NCBI GenBank assembly: GCA_947500035.1
Contig: CANMQP010000012.1
Coordinates: 496,001-560,000, forward strand
Length of the DNA stretch: 64,000 nucleotides
From: an uncultured Kiloniellaceae bacterium
GTDB lineage: Bacteria > Pseudomonadota > Alphaproteobacteria > Kiloniellales > Kiloniellaceae
Direction of reading: 5' to 3'
The position numbers and the translations under genes were made by a program. This document shows, one piece after another, positions 9,775 through 17,789 of the stretch (position 1 is the first letter of the stretch; each line of letters begins with the position of its first letter). The notes beneath the pieces were generated by a model. That model was not told where the DNA came from. It ran no database searches and saw nothing but the letters and a program-made list of their open reading frames with translations.

Positions 9775-10804
9775 GCAGCTGTCTCCTGAGCAGCGCCGCG
9801 CACTTGCCTATCGTCTGGCTTTCGCCGTTACGATCGGGCTGAGTGTCGAAATTCTGAGAGGTGCATTCCTGCCGCCTCTCTCCGCGGTGATTGCGATCCA
9901 AATACTGGCGGCGGCACCTGCCGCGCCGGGGCGTATGGCAGCTATATTGGCGATCGTCACTGCCTCCGCGGCATCGGCGGCGGCCTTTGGTATCTCGCTT
10001 TTGTCGAGCAATGCACCGCTGCTCAAAGCTCTCTTTCTCTCTCTCATGTACCTTTGGGCCTTCGTTGTATGCTTCCTGCCGCGCCTGGCCGTATTGGGGG
10101 TCATGGCCCTGACCATGTTGATCGTGGTCTCCAGTGTGACGAACGCCTCTGACGCGGCGGCATTGCTGGTCATCTCGGAGATCGTCACATCGGTCGTTCA
10201 GGGCTTCCTGCTGGTCTACGTGAGCCACGCCCTATTTCCTCACCGGGGCAAAATCCCGGCTTCGAAGCCGCCCGATGAAGCGACGCATCTGCCGCCTTTG
10301 ATGCGTGCAGTTTTTGCAACGGCTGTGATCCTGCCGGCTCATCTTTTTTTGAATGCGGATGGCGTCGCGTCGATGGTGGTTCTGCTGACCATGGCGGCCA
10401 TGCTGCGTGCAACAAGCCTCGACCGCTCGACCCGCTACGCCTTTGGGTTTGCCTCAGGAAACGCGATTGGCGCCACGATCGCCGCTCTCTCCGTATTTGT
10501 TCTCACTCAGCAGCGCGAAGCTGCGCTTCTGCTGTTACTGATACTGGCGGCCGCCGGATTCTTTGCGGCACGCATTGCACGAGGCGACGGCCCGTCGCAA
10601 ATTTTCATTCCCGGCTTCATCGCCTACTGCATGCTGTTCGGCCTGGTGTACTCGACCGCCCCCCTGGGAGACTCTGTCGCCATTCTTGGCCGGGTTGCGC
10701 AGATTCTTGCGGCCGCGATCTATGTGGTCGCGATGGCCAGTCTCCTGCTGCCGATAGGGCGCAGAATCGTCGCTGGGCAAACGGTGAAAATGAGCCAAGC
10801 TTAG
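9764..10804 (+). CDS. DUF2955/FUSC-like inner-membrane efflux protein (AaeB-like)
   Basis: The 346-residue protein is almost wholly hydrophobic, with about ten predicted transmembrane helices in two blocks (about 18-150 and 185-340) joined by a short polar linker near residues 160-180. This matches DUF2955 proteins, relatives of the FUSC/AaeB efflux family that pair with HlyD-type adaptors. The start overlaps the adaptor gene by 11 bp, so translation is coupled. The first ten codons are a tandem duplication of a 15-base unit (MSPEQ LSPEQ). The gene ends only 9 bp from a convergent MarC-like gene. Function as the pump subunit is inferred from family and pairing. Confidence 0.78.
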   Translation: MSPEQLSPEQRRALAYRLAFAVTIGLSVEILRGAFLPPLSAVIAIQILAAAPAAPGRMAAILAIVTASAASAAAFGISLLSSNAPLLKALFLSLMYLWAFVVCFLPRLAVLGVMALTMLIVVSSVTNASDAAALLVISEIVTSVVQGFLLVYVSHALFPHRGKIPASKPPDEATHLPPLMRAVFATAVILPAHLFLNADGVASMVVLLTMAAMLRATSLDRSTRYAFGFASGNAIGATIAALSVFVLTQQREAALLLLLILAAAGFFAARIARGDGPSQIFIPGFIAYCMLFGLVYSTAPLGDSVAILGRVAQILAAAIYVVAMASLLLPIGRRIVAGQTVKMSQA

Positions 10805-10813
10805 GTCATGTCT

Positions 10814-11464
10814 TCAGTGAGCGGTCTCACCGAGAGAGATGACCCCGAGACCGTTCAGGCCCAGTACAAGCATCTCCACCGCCAGTGCGGTCAGCAGAAT
10901 CCCGAAGACCACTTCGGAAATCACGAGTTTGGTCGGTGTCATGCGCTTGGCGACGAACTCGATATTGCGGAAGACCAGCATATCGAAAGCGCCGACCACA
11001 AGTATTATACCGACGACCAGCCCCCAGGATATCAAATCCGGAACTTTACTGGAGGCAACCAGCAAAATGACAATGCCGGCCGGGTTGAGCATATAGGGAA
11101 TGGCCAGAGGGTAGACGGCGAGATGATCGTCATCTTCAGGATCGGCGACCTTGGTTTCCGTGCTGTGCCCCGACGCCGTGATCATTTTCAGGGAAATCGT
11201 CATCAATACGATGCCGCCCGCCACGCTGACGGCCCCGGCGGAAACATGCAGCAGGTTCATCAGGAAATTGCCGAGCAGAAAAAGAAGGAGTGCGGCAGAG
11301 ACCCCGACCAGCACCATCCGTGTACCGATCTTCTTCTTGCGCGCAGGCTCAAATCCCTTGGTTGCGTCCAGAAACGGAACCAGGGCAATTTTAGGCCCCA
11401 TCCCGATGAGCAGAAGCAGCGACAGGTTCGCAACCAATGCCAGATCAAGTACTGAAAAATCCAA
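10814..11464 (-). CDS. MarC family integral membrane protein
   Basis: The product is a six-helix membrane protein with MarC-like features: an N-terminal helix, a loop with the Pro-containing GMGPKIALVPFLDATKG (equivalent to the LNPxGxxPxF stretch), a central AGGIVLMTISLKM helix and a second half with PYMLNPAGIVILL, reflecting the family's internal repeat. MarC proteins are inner-membrane proteins of unknown function, once linked to multiple antibiotic resistance. The TTG at 11464 is chosen because it follows an AGGGGGG ribosome-binding site nine bases upstream and yields a normal N-terminus; an ATG at 11509 would add 15 residues that do not look like the family. The stop faces the stop of the AaeB-like gene. 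Confidence 0.75.
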   Translation of the reverse strand: MDFSVLDLALVANLSLLLLIGMGPKIALVPFLDATKGFEPARKKKIGTRMVLVGVSAALLLFLLGNFLMNLLHVSAGAVSVAGGIVLMTISLKMITASGHSTETKVADPEDDDHLAVYPLAIPYMLNPAGIVILLVASSKVPDLISWGLVVGIILVVGAFDMLVFRNIEFVAKRMTPTKLVISEVVFGILLTALAVEMLVLGLNGLGVISLGETAH

Positions 11465-11510
11465 AACCCCGTTCCCCCCTGGACGCCAAGCGACCCTTGC
11501 GACGCTCATC

Positions 11511-11576
11511 CTAGAGCAGATCAAGTCTAGATGGAATCGCCAACGGCGATCTGTCGACCTTGTGAATCCGATCTAG
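11511..11576 (+). repeat. Dispersed intergenic repeat, copy A
   Basis: The segment is about 60 bp long and matches, on the opposite strand, the segment at 20771-20838: over the 47-base core only five positions differ. A third, weaker copy is at 29781-29829. The core contains the inverted GATGGAATCGCC...GGCGAT arrangement. It sits just upstream of the MarC-like gene. Confidence 0.7.
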
Positions 11577-11650
11577 CCGTTTGAGTTAGATCGGATGCAC
11601 GTGTTTTGGCGGATCCACAATGTGGATCCGCCAAAACACGATCCGATCTG
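11566..11650. repeat. Nested palindromic repeat
   Basis: Two 20-base arms (11600-11619 and 11621-11640) are perfect inverted copies separated by a single base. They are flanked by ATCCGATCT-type decamers: 11566-11575 in one direction, 11587-11596 inverted, and 11641-11649 again. The DNA could fold as one long hairpin with a 3-base bulge or as two alternatives. It lies between divergent upstream ends of the MarC-like gene and the downstream end of the YcaD-like gene. There is no T-tract typical of a terminator. Confidence 0.8.
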
Positions 11651-11761
11651 GATCAGGCCTAAGCAGAACGAAACCGATCCCTGCCTACCCGATGTGAGTC
11701 ACTTGTCCCGCAGGAAAAAGTGACAGTGAGCATCTATTGCACAAGCAAACGAACGTCGATT

Positions 11762-13051
11762 TCAGCTCCCGGCATTCGGAGAAACTTCTTCCTCTCCGGC
11801 AGCGGCTTCGTCATCGTCCTCCACCCACTCGGCCTCGGGGCTGAGCGCGGCGACAGCCGGGGTCGCCCGCAGTGGCATCGCAACGTAGGCGACCTGCTCG
11901 TCGACCGGCACCGCCGAACGCATGGACATGCGGTAGAGCGCGAAGACGCCTATGGCGACATGAATGAAACAAAGGCAGATAAAATAACCGTCAGGGCCGA
12001 AAAGGTTCATCGAGGTTGCGGCGGCGAAAGGCCCCAGGATCGCGCCGATTCCGATCACCAGCATCAGGCCGGAGCTGGCCGCGACCCGCTGGTCCGGCTC
12101 CAGGAAATCGTTGGTATGGGCAATGAAGAGCGAATAGAGCGGATAATTCAGACCGCCGAAAAGCGCAATCATGACCAGCAGTACGGAAAAGTCCGGAATT
12201 GGCATCCAGATCAGGGCCGCCGCGACCAGGGCCGCCAGGAAGGTCACGACGGTCAAGACCGTCCGGCGGTCGTAGCGGTCCGAAATGCGTCCGATCGGCC
12301 ATTGGAGGAGCATGCCGCCGATGGCGCTGGCGCCCATGAAATAGGAGATCTCGGCAAAGGACATCCCCACGCTGCCGGCATAGACCGCCCCCATGCCAAA
12401 GAGTGCGCCGTTCGCGGTTCCGGTGATCAGCGAGCCCACGACACCGAGGGGCGAGAGCTTGTAGAGCTTGCGCAGCGGCACCGGTGTCGGTGCGTCGAAA
12501 CTGGGGGTGCGCGACGCGGTCAGACAGGTCGGGACCAGCGCGACGGAAATCAGCACCGAGATCATGGCAAAGAGCTTGAAGCTCTCCGGATCGGCAAAAT
12601 TCAGCAGCAACTGCCCGCCCGCCATGCCGCCCAGGGTGATCACCATATAGACCGAGAGCAGCTGTCCGCGGGTGTCGTTGGTGGCAATGTCGTTCAGCCA
12701 GCTCTCGGCAACCACATAGAGGCCGGCGAAACAGAACCCGGTGACCAGACGCATAGCGCCCCAGCTGTAGGGATCGAGGAAGATCGCATGCACGATGGCG
12801 GAAGCCGAAGCCAGTGAGGCCAGCGCCGCGAAGACCCGGACGTGCCCGACACGGGCGACGACACGGGGCGTGATCAGCGACCCGGACAGGAAGCCCGCGT
12901 AGTAGCAGGACATGATGAGACCGGTCGTCGCCGTGGGAAAACCCTCGAGCGTGGCGCGCACGCCCAGCAACGTGCCCTGCAGCCCATTGCCGATCATCAG
13001 GAGCCCGATTCCTAGCAGTAACGGCCAGGCCGTCAATATCGCCGCAAACAC
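11762..13051 (-). CDS. MFS transporter, YcaD-like
   Basis: The 429-residue protein has twelve predicted transmembrane helices in two six-helix halves. The loop sequence between helices 8 and 9 (GRISDRYDRRTVL) is the typical MFS motif, and the first half carries ESWLNDIATNDTRGQLLSVYM, characteristic of the YcaD subgroup. It ends in an unusual acidic tail (EWVEDDDEAAAGEEE) of about 45 residues on the cytoplasmic side. The GTG start follows GGAGGAG. Substrate is unknown. The gene is downstream of nothing obvious and separated from the IclR gene by 181 bp. Confidence 0.88.
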   Translation of the reverse strand: MFAAILTAWPLLLGIGLLMIGNGLQGTLLGVRATLEGFPTATTGLIMSCYYAGFLSGSLITPRVVARVGHVRVFAALASLASASAIVHAIFLDPYSWGAMRLVTGFCFAGLYVVAESWLNDIATNDTRGQLLSVYMVITLGGMAGGQLLLNFADPESFKLFAMISVLISVALVPTCLTASRTPSFDAPTPVPLRKLYKLSPLGVVGSLITGTANGALFGMGAVYAGSVGMSFAEISYFMGASAIGGMLLQWPIGRISDRYDRRTVLTVVTFLAALVAAALIWMPIPDFSVLLVMIALFGGLNYPLYSLFIAHTNDFLEPDQRVAASSGLMLVIGIGAILGPFAAATSMNLFGPDGYFICLCFIHVAIGVFALYRMSMRSAVPVDEQVAYVAMPLRATPAVAALSPEAEWVEDDDEAAAGEEEVSPNAGS

Positions 13052-13232
13052 AGGCTCCTCCGCCGCAGCTAAAGCATGCTCTACATGATTCCAAATCGCT
13101 TATGCAGCAGATTTTAAAACCGCGCTACTGAATTTTCGCGGCGCGCGCATTCAAAAGGCTTTGCGGTGCTAAAGCCGTTGTTTCCAAGACATCTTTCGTC
13201 TGATTTGCGACAGCGCGGCACCTGGCCGAACC

Positions 13233-14039
13233 TCAGGCGTCGAGCGCCGCGGAAATCTGCGCGGAGATCTCTCTGACTTGAGCTTCCATGCTCTGCAACG
13301 CCTCCTCCAGCCGCATGGCACCACGTGTCCAGATAACCGATACGCAGCCCAGAATCCGGCCCGCGGACCAGACCGGCACGGCGAATGAGGCTGTCTTAGG
13401 CTGAAACTCTTCGCTGTCACGGGTGGCACGCGACGTCTGCCGGACAGCGCGCAACATGGGTTGAAGGTAGCTCTCGTCAAGGAAGGGAAGATCTTCCGGG
13501 TCGCCGGTCCGTGACAGATGCTGGAGGATAAGTTCGCGTTCGGCGGGCGGGCAAAGGCCAAGGTAACAGCGTCCGGCGGAGGTCCGCAGCATCGGCAGGC
13601 GAAAACCGGTCATGCCCCGGTCGATGGAGAGAGGACTGCGATCGTGAGTGGTTTCCTGGACGACCATCGCGGCGTTTTCGTAAGTGGTCAGATCCAACGG
13701 CCAAACGACCTTTGGCGCGTGTTCCGCAAAAGTCGGTCCGGCGGCCTGACATATCCGCGAGTTGACGGCAAAGCCGTCTCCGAGCGACGCGGCAAGCCGG
13801 GTGACGCGCACGCGGTTCGAGGTCGGCGAAAAGGCCACGTAGCCCTGTTCTTCAAGAGTCTCAAGAAGCCGGTAAACAGTGGGGCGCGGAATACCGGTTG
13901 CTTTCGCGATTTCACTGGCCCGGCAGACACCGGTACGATTGACGTGCCGCAAAACATCTAGCCCGCGCACCAGGGCGCGGACTCCGTCGCTCTGGCTTTT
14001 CATGCCCCTGCTTCTCTTTACAGTTTCGCGCGGCTCCAT
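13233..14039 (-). CDS. IclR-family transcriptional regulator (MhpR-like)
   Basis: The product has an N-terminal winged helix-turn-helix (RASEIAKATGIPRPTVYRLLETLEEQGYV, about 41-69) and a C-terminal IclR effector-binding GAF-like domain with TSAGRCYLGLCPPAER. The overall resemblance is to MhpR-type activators of aromatic acid catabolism. It is the last gene of the four-gene minus-strand aromatic operon, 43 bp after the FAH-family gene, so it is probably made with the enzymes it controls. Two in-frame ATGs (14039, 14003) are both poorly supplied with ribosome-binding sequences; the longer is given. The effector is presumably a pathway substrate or intermediate. Confidence 0.88.
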   Translation of the reverse strand: MEPRETVKRSRGMKSQSDGVRALVRGLDVLRHVNRTGVCRASEIAKATGIPRPTVYRLLETLEEQGYVAFSPTSNRVRVTRLAASLGDGFAVNSRICQAAGPTFAEHAPKVVWPLDLTTYENAAMVVQETTHDRSPLSIDRGMTGFRLPMLRTSAGRCYLGLCPPAERELILQHLSRTGDPEDLPFLDESYLQPMLRAVRQTSRATRDSEEFQPKTASFAVPVWSAGRILGCVSVIWTRGAMRLEEALQSMEAQVREISAQISAALDA

Positions 14040-14082
14040 CCCTGTATTCTTGCATGCGGCTTAAAATCGACAAGCGTTGATT

Positions 14083-14925
14083 TCACCCCTCTGATTTCAC
14101 CCGATTGCGGAGCACGCCGATGCCGGAAATCTCAATCTCGCAAACGTCACCCTCTTTCATGAAGACAGGCGGGTTGCGCCGGGCGCCCACACCGCCCGGA
14201 GTGCCCGTGACGATCACGTCGCCCGGCAAAAGCGGAAGTATGGTCGAACAATAAGCAATCAGGCGCGGAATAGAGGTAACCATCAGGTCCGTGGTCGTAT
14301 CCTGCATCACCGCGCCGTTCAGGCGGGTCTGCAGGCGCAGTTTCGCCGGATCGGGAATTTCGTCCGCGGTCACCATCCAGGGACCGAAAGGGCCGGTGGC
14401 GTGAAAGGTCTTACCGGGCAGGAACTGATGGGTGTGCTTTTGCCAATCCCGCACCGAGGCATCGTTGTAGCAGGCGTATCCCGCAACGACGGCTAGAGCG
14501 TCCGCTTCGGACACGCGGCGGCATTCCTTGCCGATGATCACAGCCAGCTCGCCCTCATAGTCGAGCTTGTCGGATTCCAAGGGTTTGATCAGCGCTTGTT
14601 CATGACCGACCTGGCTGCCGGAAAAACGGGGAAACAAAACCGGATAGGGGGTTACTTCGCGCCCGGTTTCGCTGATGTGCGCGTGATAGTTCAGGCCGAC
14701 GCAAATAATCTTGTCGGGATTGGGGATCACCGGGTCGTGCCGCACGGCGTCAAAGCCGTAGTCCGCGGCTTCGTCCATCAGGTCCGCAGCTGGTGACAGA
14801 TCGCCAGCTGCAATGAAATCCCGAAGTGTTGTCTGAGGCAGGCGTTTGCCCAGATCGACGATACCAGAGCCGGTGACCATCCCGTAGGATGGGCGATTTT
14901 CAAATCGAAAGGAACAGAGCTTCAT
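14083..14925 (-). CDS. Fumarylacetoacetate hydrolase-family protein
   Basis: The 280-residue protein has the FAH C-terminal domain: KIICVGLNYHAHISE, the metal-binding acidic residues in the DYEGELAVIIGKE stretch, and TGTPGGVGARRNPP near the end. Family members hydrolyse C-C bonds in ring-cleavage products or isomerise/decarboxylate dienoates with a divalent metal. It starts 3 bp after the FAD monooxygenase stop and is third in the operon dioxygenase-monooxygenase-FAH-IclR. The likely role is processing the ring-fission product made by the extradiol dioxygenase encoded two genes upstream. A separate 2-hydroxy-dienoate hydratase or aldolase is not present nearby. Confidence 0.88.
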   Translation of the reverse strand: MKLCSFRFENRPSYGMVTGSGIVDLGKRLPQTTLRDFIAAGDLSPAADLMDEAADYGFDAVRHDPVIPNPDKIICVGLNYHAHISETGREVTPYPVLFPRFSGSQVGHEQALIKPLESDKLDYEGELAVIIGKECRRVSEADALAVVAGYACYNDASVRDWQKHTHQFLPGKTFHATGPFGPWMVTADEIPDPAKLRLQTRLNGAVMQDTTTDLMVTSIPRLIAYCSTILPLLPGDVIVTGTPGGVGARRNPPVFMKEGDVCEIEISGIGVLRNRVKSEG

Positions 14926-14928
14926 TGG

Positions 14929-16461
14929 TCAGATCACTTTTTCTTCTTGGGCTTTATGAGAAAGGAGAGGCAGCAAACCCGCCAGTTCCTCCGGACTGTC
15001 GGCACAGCCTAAAATATAGCGGTCAGGGCGAAGCAGCACGGCGCCGCTTTCGAATGCAGCCAGATGTGCCGCGGCCTCCCGGCAGTCTTCGGTCGTGATC
15101 AGGCAGACGTTCCCCGGTGGCGTGAACCAGGAGGCCAGCGCAGCTTTTGCAACGATGACCGGGCGGAACCCGGTCGCGTCATCCATGCGCCTGCCATCGT
15201 TCATGCGAGGCTGACCAAACTGCCGCCCCGCGTTCCTGCCTGAACCGAGTCCCGGGCCGAGCGGTGGGTAGATCGACTTGAGCTCCGCCGCGCTCCCGGG
15301 CTTTTGGACGGCGGACCGCAACGCGCTTTCGCTATCGGCGGCGTTGATCAGCCCGCCCAATCGGATCGCCGTCTCGATGAACTCCGCCGTGTTGGGTTCA
15401 CGTTCGGACTGGTAGCTGTCCAGCAGGCTATCGGCGGCCGCGCGATCCTTGGATGGCGCCTGCAAAACATCGGCCAGCTTCCAGCTGAGATTGGCGACGT
15501 CCCGGATCCCGGCGCACATCCCCTGCCCCATAAAGGGTGGCGTCTGGTGTGCCGCATCTCCGGCGATCAACAATCGTCCCCGGCGCCAGTCTTCGGCAAT
15601 CAGCGAATGGAAGTTATAGACGCTGCTGCGTTCCAGCGTGGCCTCGTCCGGGGTCAACCAGCCGGATAAAAGCCTCCAGACTTCGGTCTCCGCCGCGACG
15701 GAATCGCTGTCTTCATCGGCAAGCACCGAGATTTCCCACCGGCGGCGGTTCCCCGGGCAGCGGACATAAGTGGCCGGACGGACGGGACTGCAATGTTGAA
15801 TCGTGTGATCGCCAAGCTCCGGTTTCTCAGCCTTCAAGAGCAGATCGACGACCAGCCAGCGCTCGTGAAATCCCAAATCCCGCATGCCGGTTTCCATAAA
15901 GCGGCGCACGACGGAGCGGGCACCGTCACAGCCCACCAGATATTTCGCGCGCACGGACCTGGTCCTGGGCGTGATCCGGGGCTCGCCCCTTTCGGCAGAG
16001 CTGTCTTCATAGCGCAGGTCAACCCGGTCGCCTTTATCTTCGATCATGACCACGTCGCAATGGGTGCGCAGGGTAACGCTGTCGCGGCCGCTCAGACGCG
16101 CGCGCAAAAGTCTTTCCAGGTCCGGTTGGTGGAACCGCCAGCTTGGGTGCCAGCCGAGCGCGCTCTCTTCCGCGGGGCGCGGCCAATCCAGCAGCAGCTT
16201 TCCGTTCGGGTCCACAAACCGCATGCCCGGATTGATGCGTATCTGCGGCCGCAATTCATCTGCGATGCCGATCCACTGGAAGACGCGCATAACTTCGTCA
16301 TCGAAATGCACGGCACGGGGCAGATGATAGGCTGCGGCCTCGCGCTCGAGCACCAGCGTTTCGACACCCCGCAGGCCGAGAAGGTGTGCCAGCGTCGCGC
16401 CCACGGGGCCAAGACCCACGATGACAACATCGAATAGTTCGGGCGCGGCCTGGGCCGTCAT
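14929..16461 (-). CDS. FAD-dependent aromatic hydroxylase (MhpA/PheA-like)
   Basis: The 510-residue flavoprotein monooxygenase has the FAD-binding GLGPVGATLAHLLG near residue 16, the DG motif (VGCDGARSVVRRF) near 170, and the GD motif (LLIAGDAAHQTPPFMGQGM) near 300, all typical of group A hydroxylases such as 3-(3-hydroxyphenyl)propionate hydroxylase MhpA. Such enzymes add an ortho hydroxyl using NAD(P)H and O2, producing a catechol for ring cleavage. The gene starts 3 bp after the extradiol dioxygenase stop and ends 3 bp before the FAH-family gene, so all are co-transcribed. The exact aromatic substrate cannot be told. The C-terminal thioredoxin-like domain is degenerate or short. Confidence 0.9.
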   Translation of the reverse strand: MTAQAAPELFDVVIVGLGPVGATLAHLLGLRGVETLVLEREAAAYHLPRAVHFDDEVMRVFQWIGIADELRPQIRINPGMRFVDPNGKLLLDWPRPAEESALGWHPSWRFHQPDLERLLRARLSGRDSVTLRTHCDVVMIEDKGDRVDLRYEDSSAERGEPRITPRTRSVRAKYLVGCDGARSVVRRFMETGMRDLGFHERWLVVDLLLKAEKPELGDHTIQHCSPVRPATYVRCPGNRRRWEISVLADEDSDSVAAETEVWRLLSGWLTPDEATLERSSVYNFHSLIAEDWRRGRLLIAGDAAHQTPPFMGQGMCAGIRDVANLSWKLADVLQAPSKDRAAADSLLDSYQSEREPNTAEFIETAIRLGGLINAADSESALRSAVQKPGSAAELKSIYPPLGPGLGSGRNAGRQFGQPRMNDGRRMDDATGFRPVIVAKAALASWFTPPGNVCLITTEDCREAAAHLAAFESGAVLLRPDRYILGCADSPEELAGLLPLLSHKAQEEKVI

Positions 16462-16464
16462 CGC

Positions 16465-17445
16465 CTAGCTCTCCCGTTTTGAAAGCGCTTCACAGAGCCA
16501 GGGGCAGTCGGCCAGGGGTGGCGCGCGTTTGCCGTCGCGCGCGGCTTTCAACCGCATCTCACGCAGGGCTTTGCGCCCGCCTTCTTCGCTGAGGTACAGC
16601 CGCTCGTGCCCCCAGAAACTTGGCCCGGCCGTGGTTTCGTGGGGCGCCCATGTCGCGGGGTCGATCACCCGCCCCCCCCAGCCGTTTTCGACAAAAAAAC
16701 CGGACGGAGAATGAGCATAGTAGGATGTCATGTAATCGTTGGTGTGCCGCCCCAAGGTGTAGGCCACGCGGCCGTCTTCCTCTTGAGCGAGGTCATATCC
16801 CTGGCCCACGTCATCAAGGTTCTGGAACTCGACCATGAAGTGATGGAACCCTGCCCGGCCCGAACCCACCATGGCGAAGCTGTGATGACGCCCGTTGATG
16901 TGGAAGAAATAGAGTGGAAAGGGTAGCAGACCGTAATCCGAGACATGGAAATCCAGCAGGTCGCGATAGAACGGCAACATCAGGTCGATATTTTCGACGT
17001 GCAACACAGCGTGCCCCATTCCCAGGGGCCCGGTCTTGAATCCATCGATAGGCCGGCCGGGCACAAAGGGATCCGATGCGATCATGGGGTTAAAAAAGAG
17101 CTCTATGCGGTTTCCGGCCGGATCCTCGAACCAGATAAGCTCTTCGACAAAGCGCCTGTCGCTCAGTTGTTTCGAACCTACTTTTACAGGTGTCCCGGCC
17201 TGTTCAAGGCGCGCGGCGTAGGCCGGCAAATCCTCCTTGCGTGCGACTTCCCATCCCATAAACGCAAGGCTATCGCCTGGTTCATCCGACACCATGAGCC
17301 GCTGCACATGATCGTCCATGCGAAAGGCCAAGGCCTTTCGGCCACGGTCGATCTTCTGCATGCCCAGCAGCCGCCCGGCGAAGTCTGCCCAATCGTCCAG
17401 TTGATCGGAACGCACACCCAGATATCCCAGTGCGCAAACGGCCAT
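16465..17445 (-). CDS. Extradiol ring-cleavage dioxygenase (BphC-like, VOC family)
   Basis: The 326-residue protein has two vicinal-oxygen-chelate modules as in type I extradiol dioxygenases such as BphC. The Fe(II) ligands are visible in the second module: the His of GHAVLHV, a His of GFHHFMVEF and the Glu of SGFFVENGWGG. The N-terminal module keeps the fold but not the ligands, as is normal. A C-terminal extension of about 40 residues is longer than in BphC. The ATG at 17445 follows AAGGA; a longer frame to 17496 lacks support. It is the first gene of the aromatic operon and is expected to cleave the catechol produced by the adjacent hydroxylase. Confidence 0.9.
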   Translation of the reverse strand: MAVCALGYLGVRSDQLDDWADFAGRLLGMQKIDRGRKALAFRMDDHVQRLMVSDEPGDSLAFMGWEVARKEDLPAYAARLEQAGTPVKVGSKQLSDRRFVEELIWFEDPAGNRIELFFNPMIASDPFVPGRPIDGFKTGPLGMGHAVLHVENIDLMLPFYRDLLDFHVSDYGLLPFPLYFFHINGRHHSFAMVGSGRAGFHHFMVEFQNLDDVGQGYDLAQEEDGRVAYTLGRHTNDYMTSYYAHSPSGFFVENGWGGRVIDPATWAPHETTAGPSFWGHERLYLSEEGGRKALREMRLKAARDGKRAPPLADCPWLCEALSKRES

Positions 17446-17789
17446 TTTGTCATTCCTTGTCGCTACCCGTGGTCCCGGTCCATGAATCCGGCCCATTGTT
17501 CCGGCCCGTTGTTCCAGCCCACGTTTCCAGCCCGAAGCCGGACCCTCGCAGTCATTTCCACCGACCCCGAAGATTCATACACCGTCCGGGCTGGCAGTGC
17601 CCTCATCCGGCGAGAAGTCTGTCCACCTGCCGGACAGACAGATCCAACGGATTCGCCCTATGAGATCGTCCGCCGCGTAAAATCGACATCCTTCGCCCGC
17701 TCGACCGAAAAATCGATGTGGTGACAGCAATTTCGGTGACGGCAAACAAGGTCCAAGTAACGTCAGCCGGGTCAGATCCGACCCCTAAA
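17446..17789. promoter_or_regulatory. Upstream region of aromatic operon with 13-bp direct repeats
   Basis: The stretch separates the 2OG-Fe oxygenase gene from the extradiol dioxygenase gene, both on the minus strand. At 17491-17529 three 13-base units in tandem (GCCC, four variable bases, TTCCr) lie 46-84 bp upstream of the dioxygenase start. They could be regulator-binding repeats, but no promoter elements are clear enough to fix their position relative to transcription. Confidence 0.4.

Noticed and set aside
10808-11455. 215-codon plus-strand open frame
   Set aside because: Antisense to the MarC-like gene, whose helix pattern and Pro motifs are convincing.
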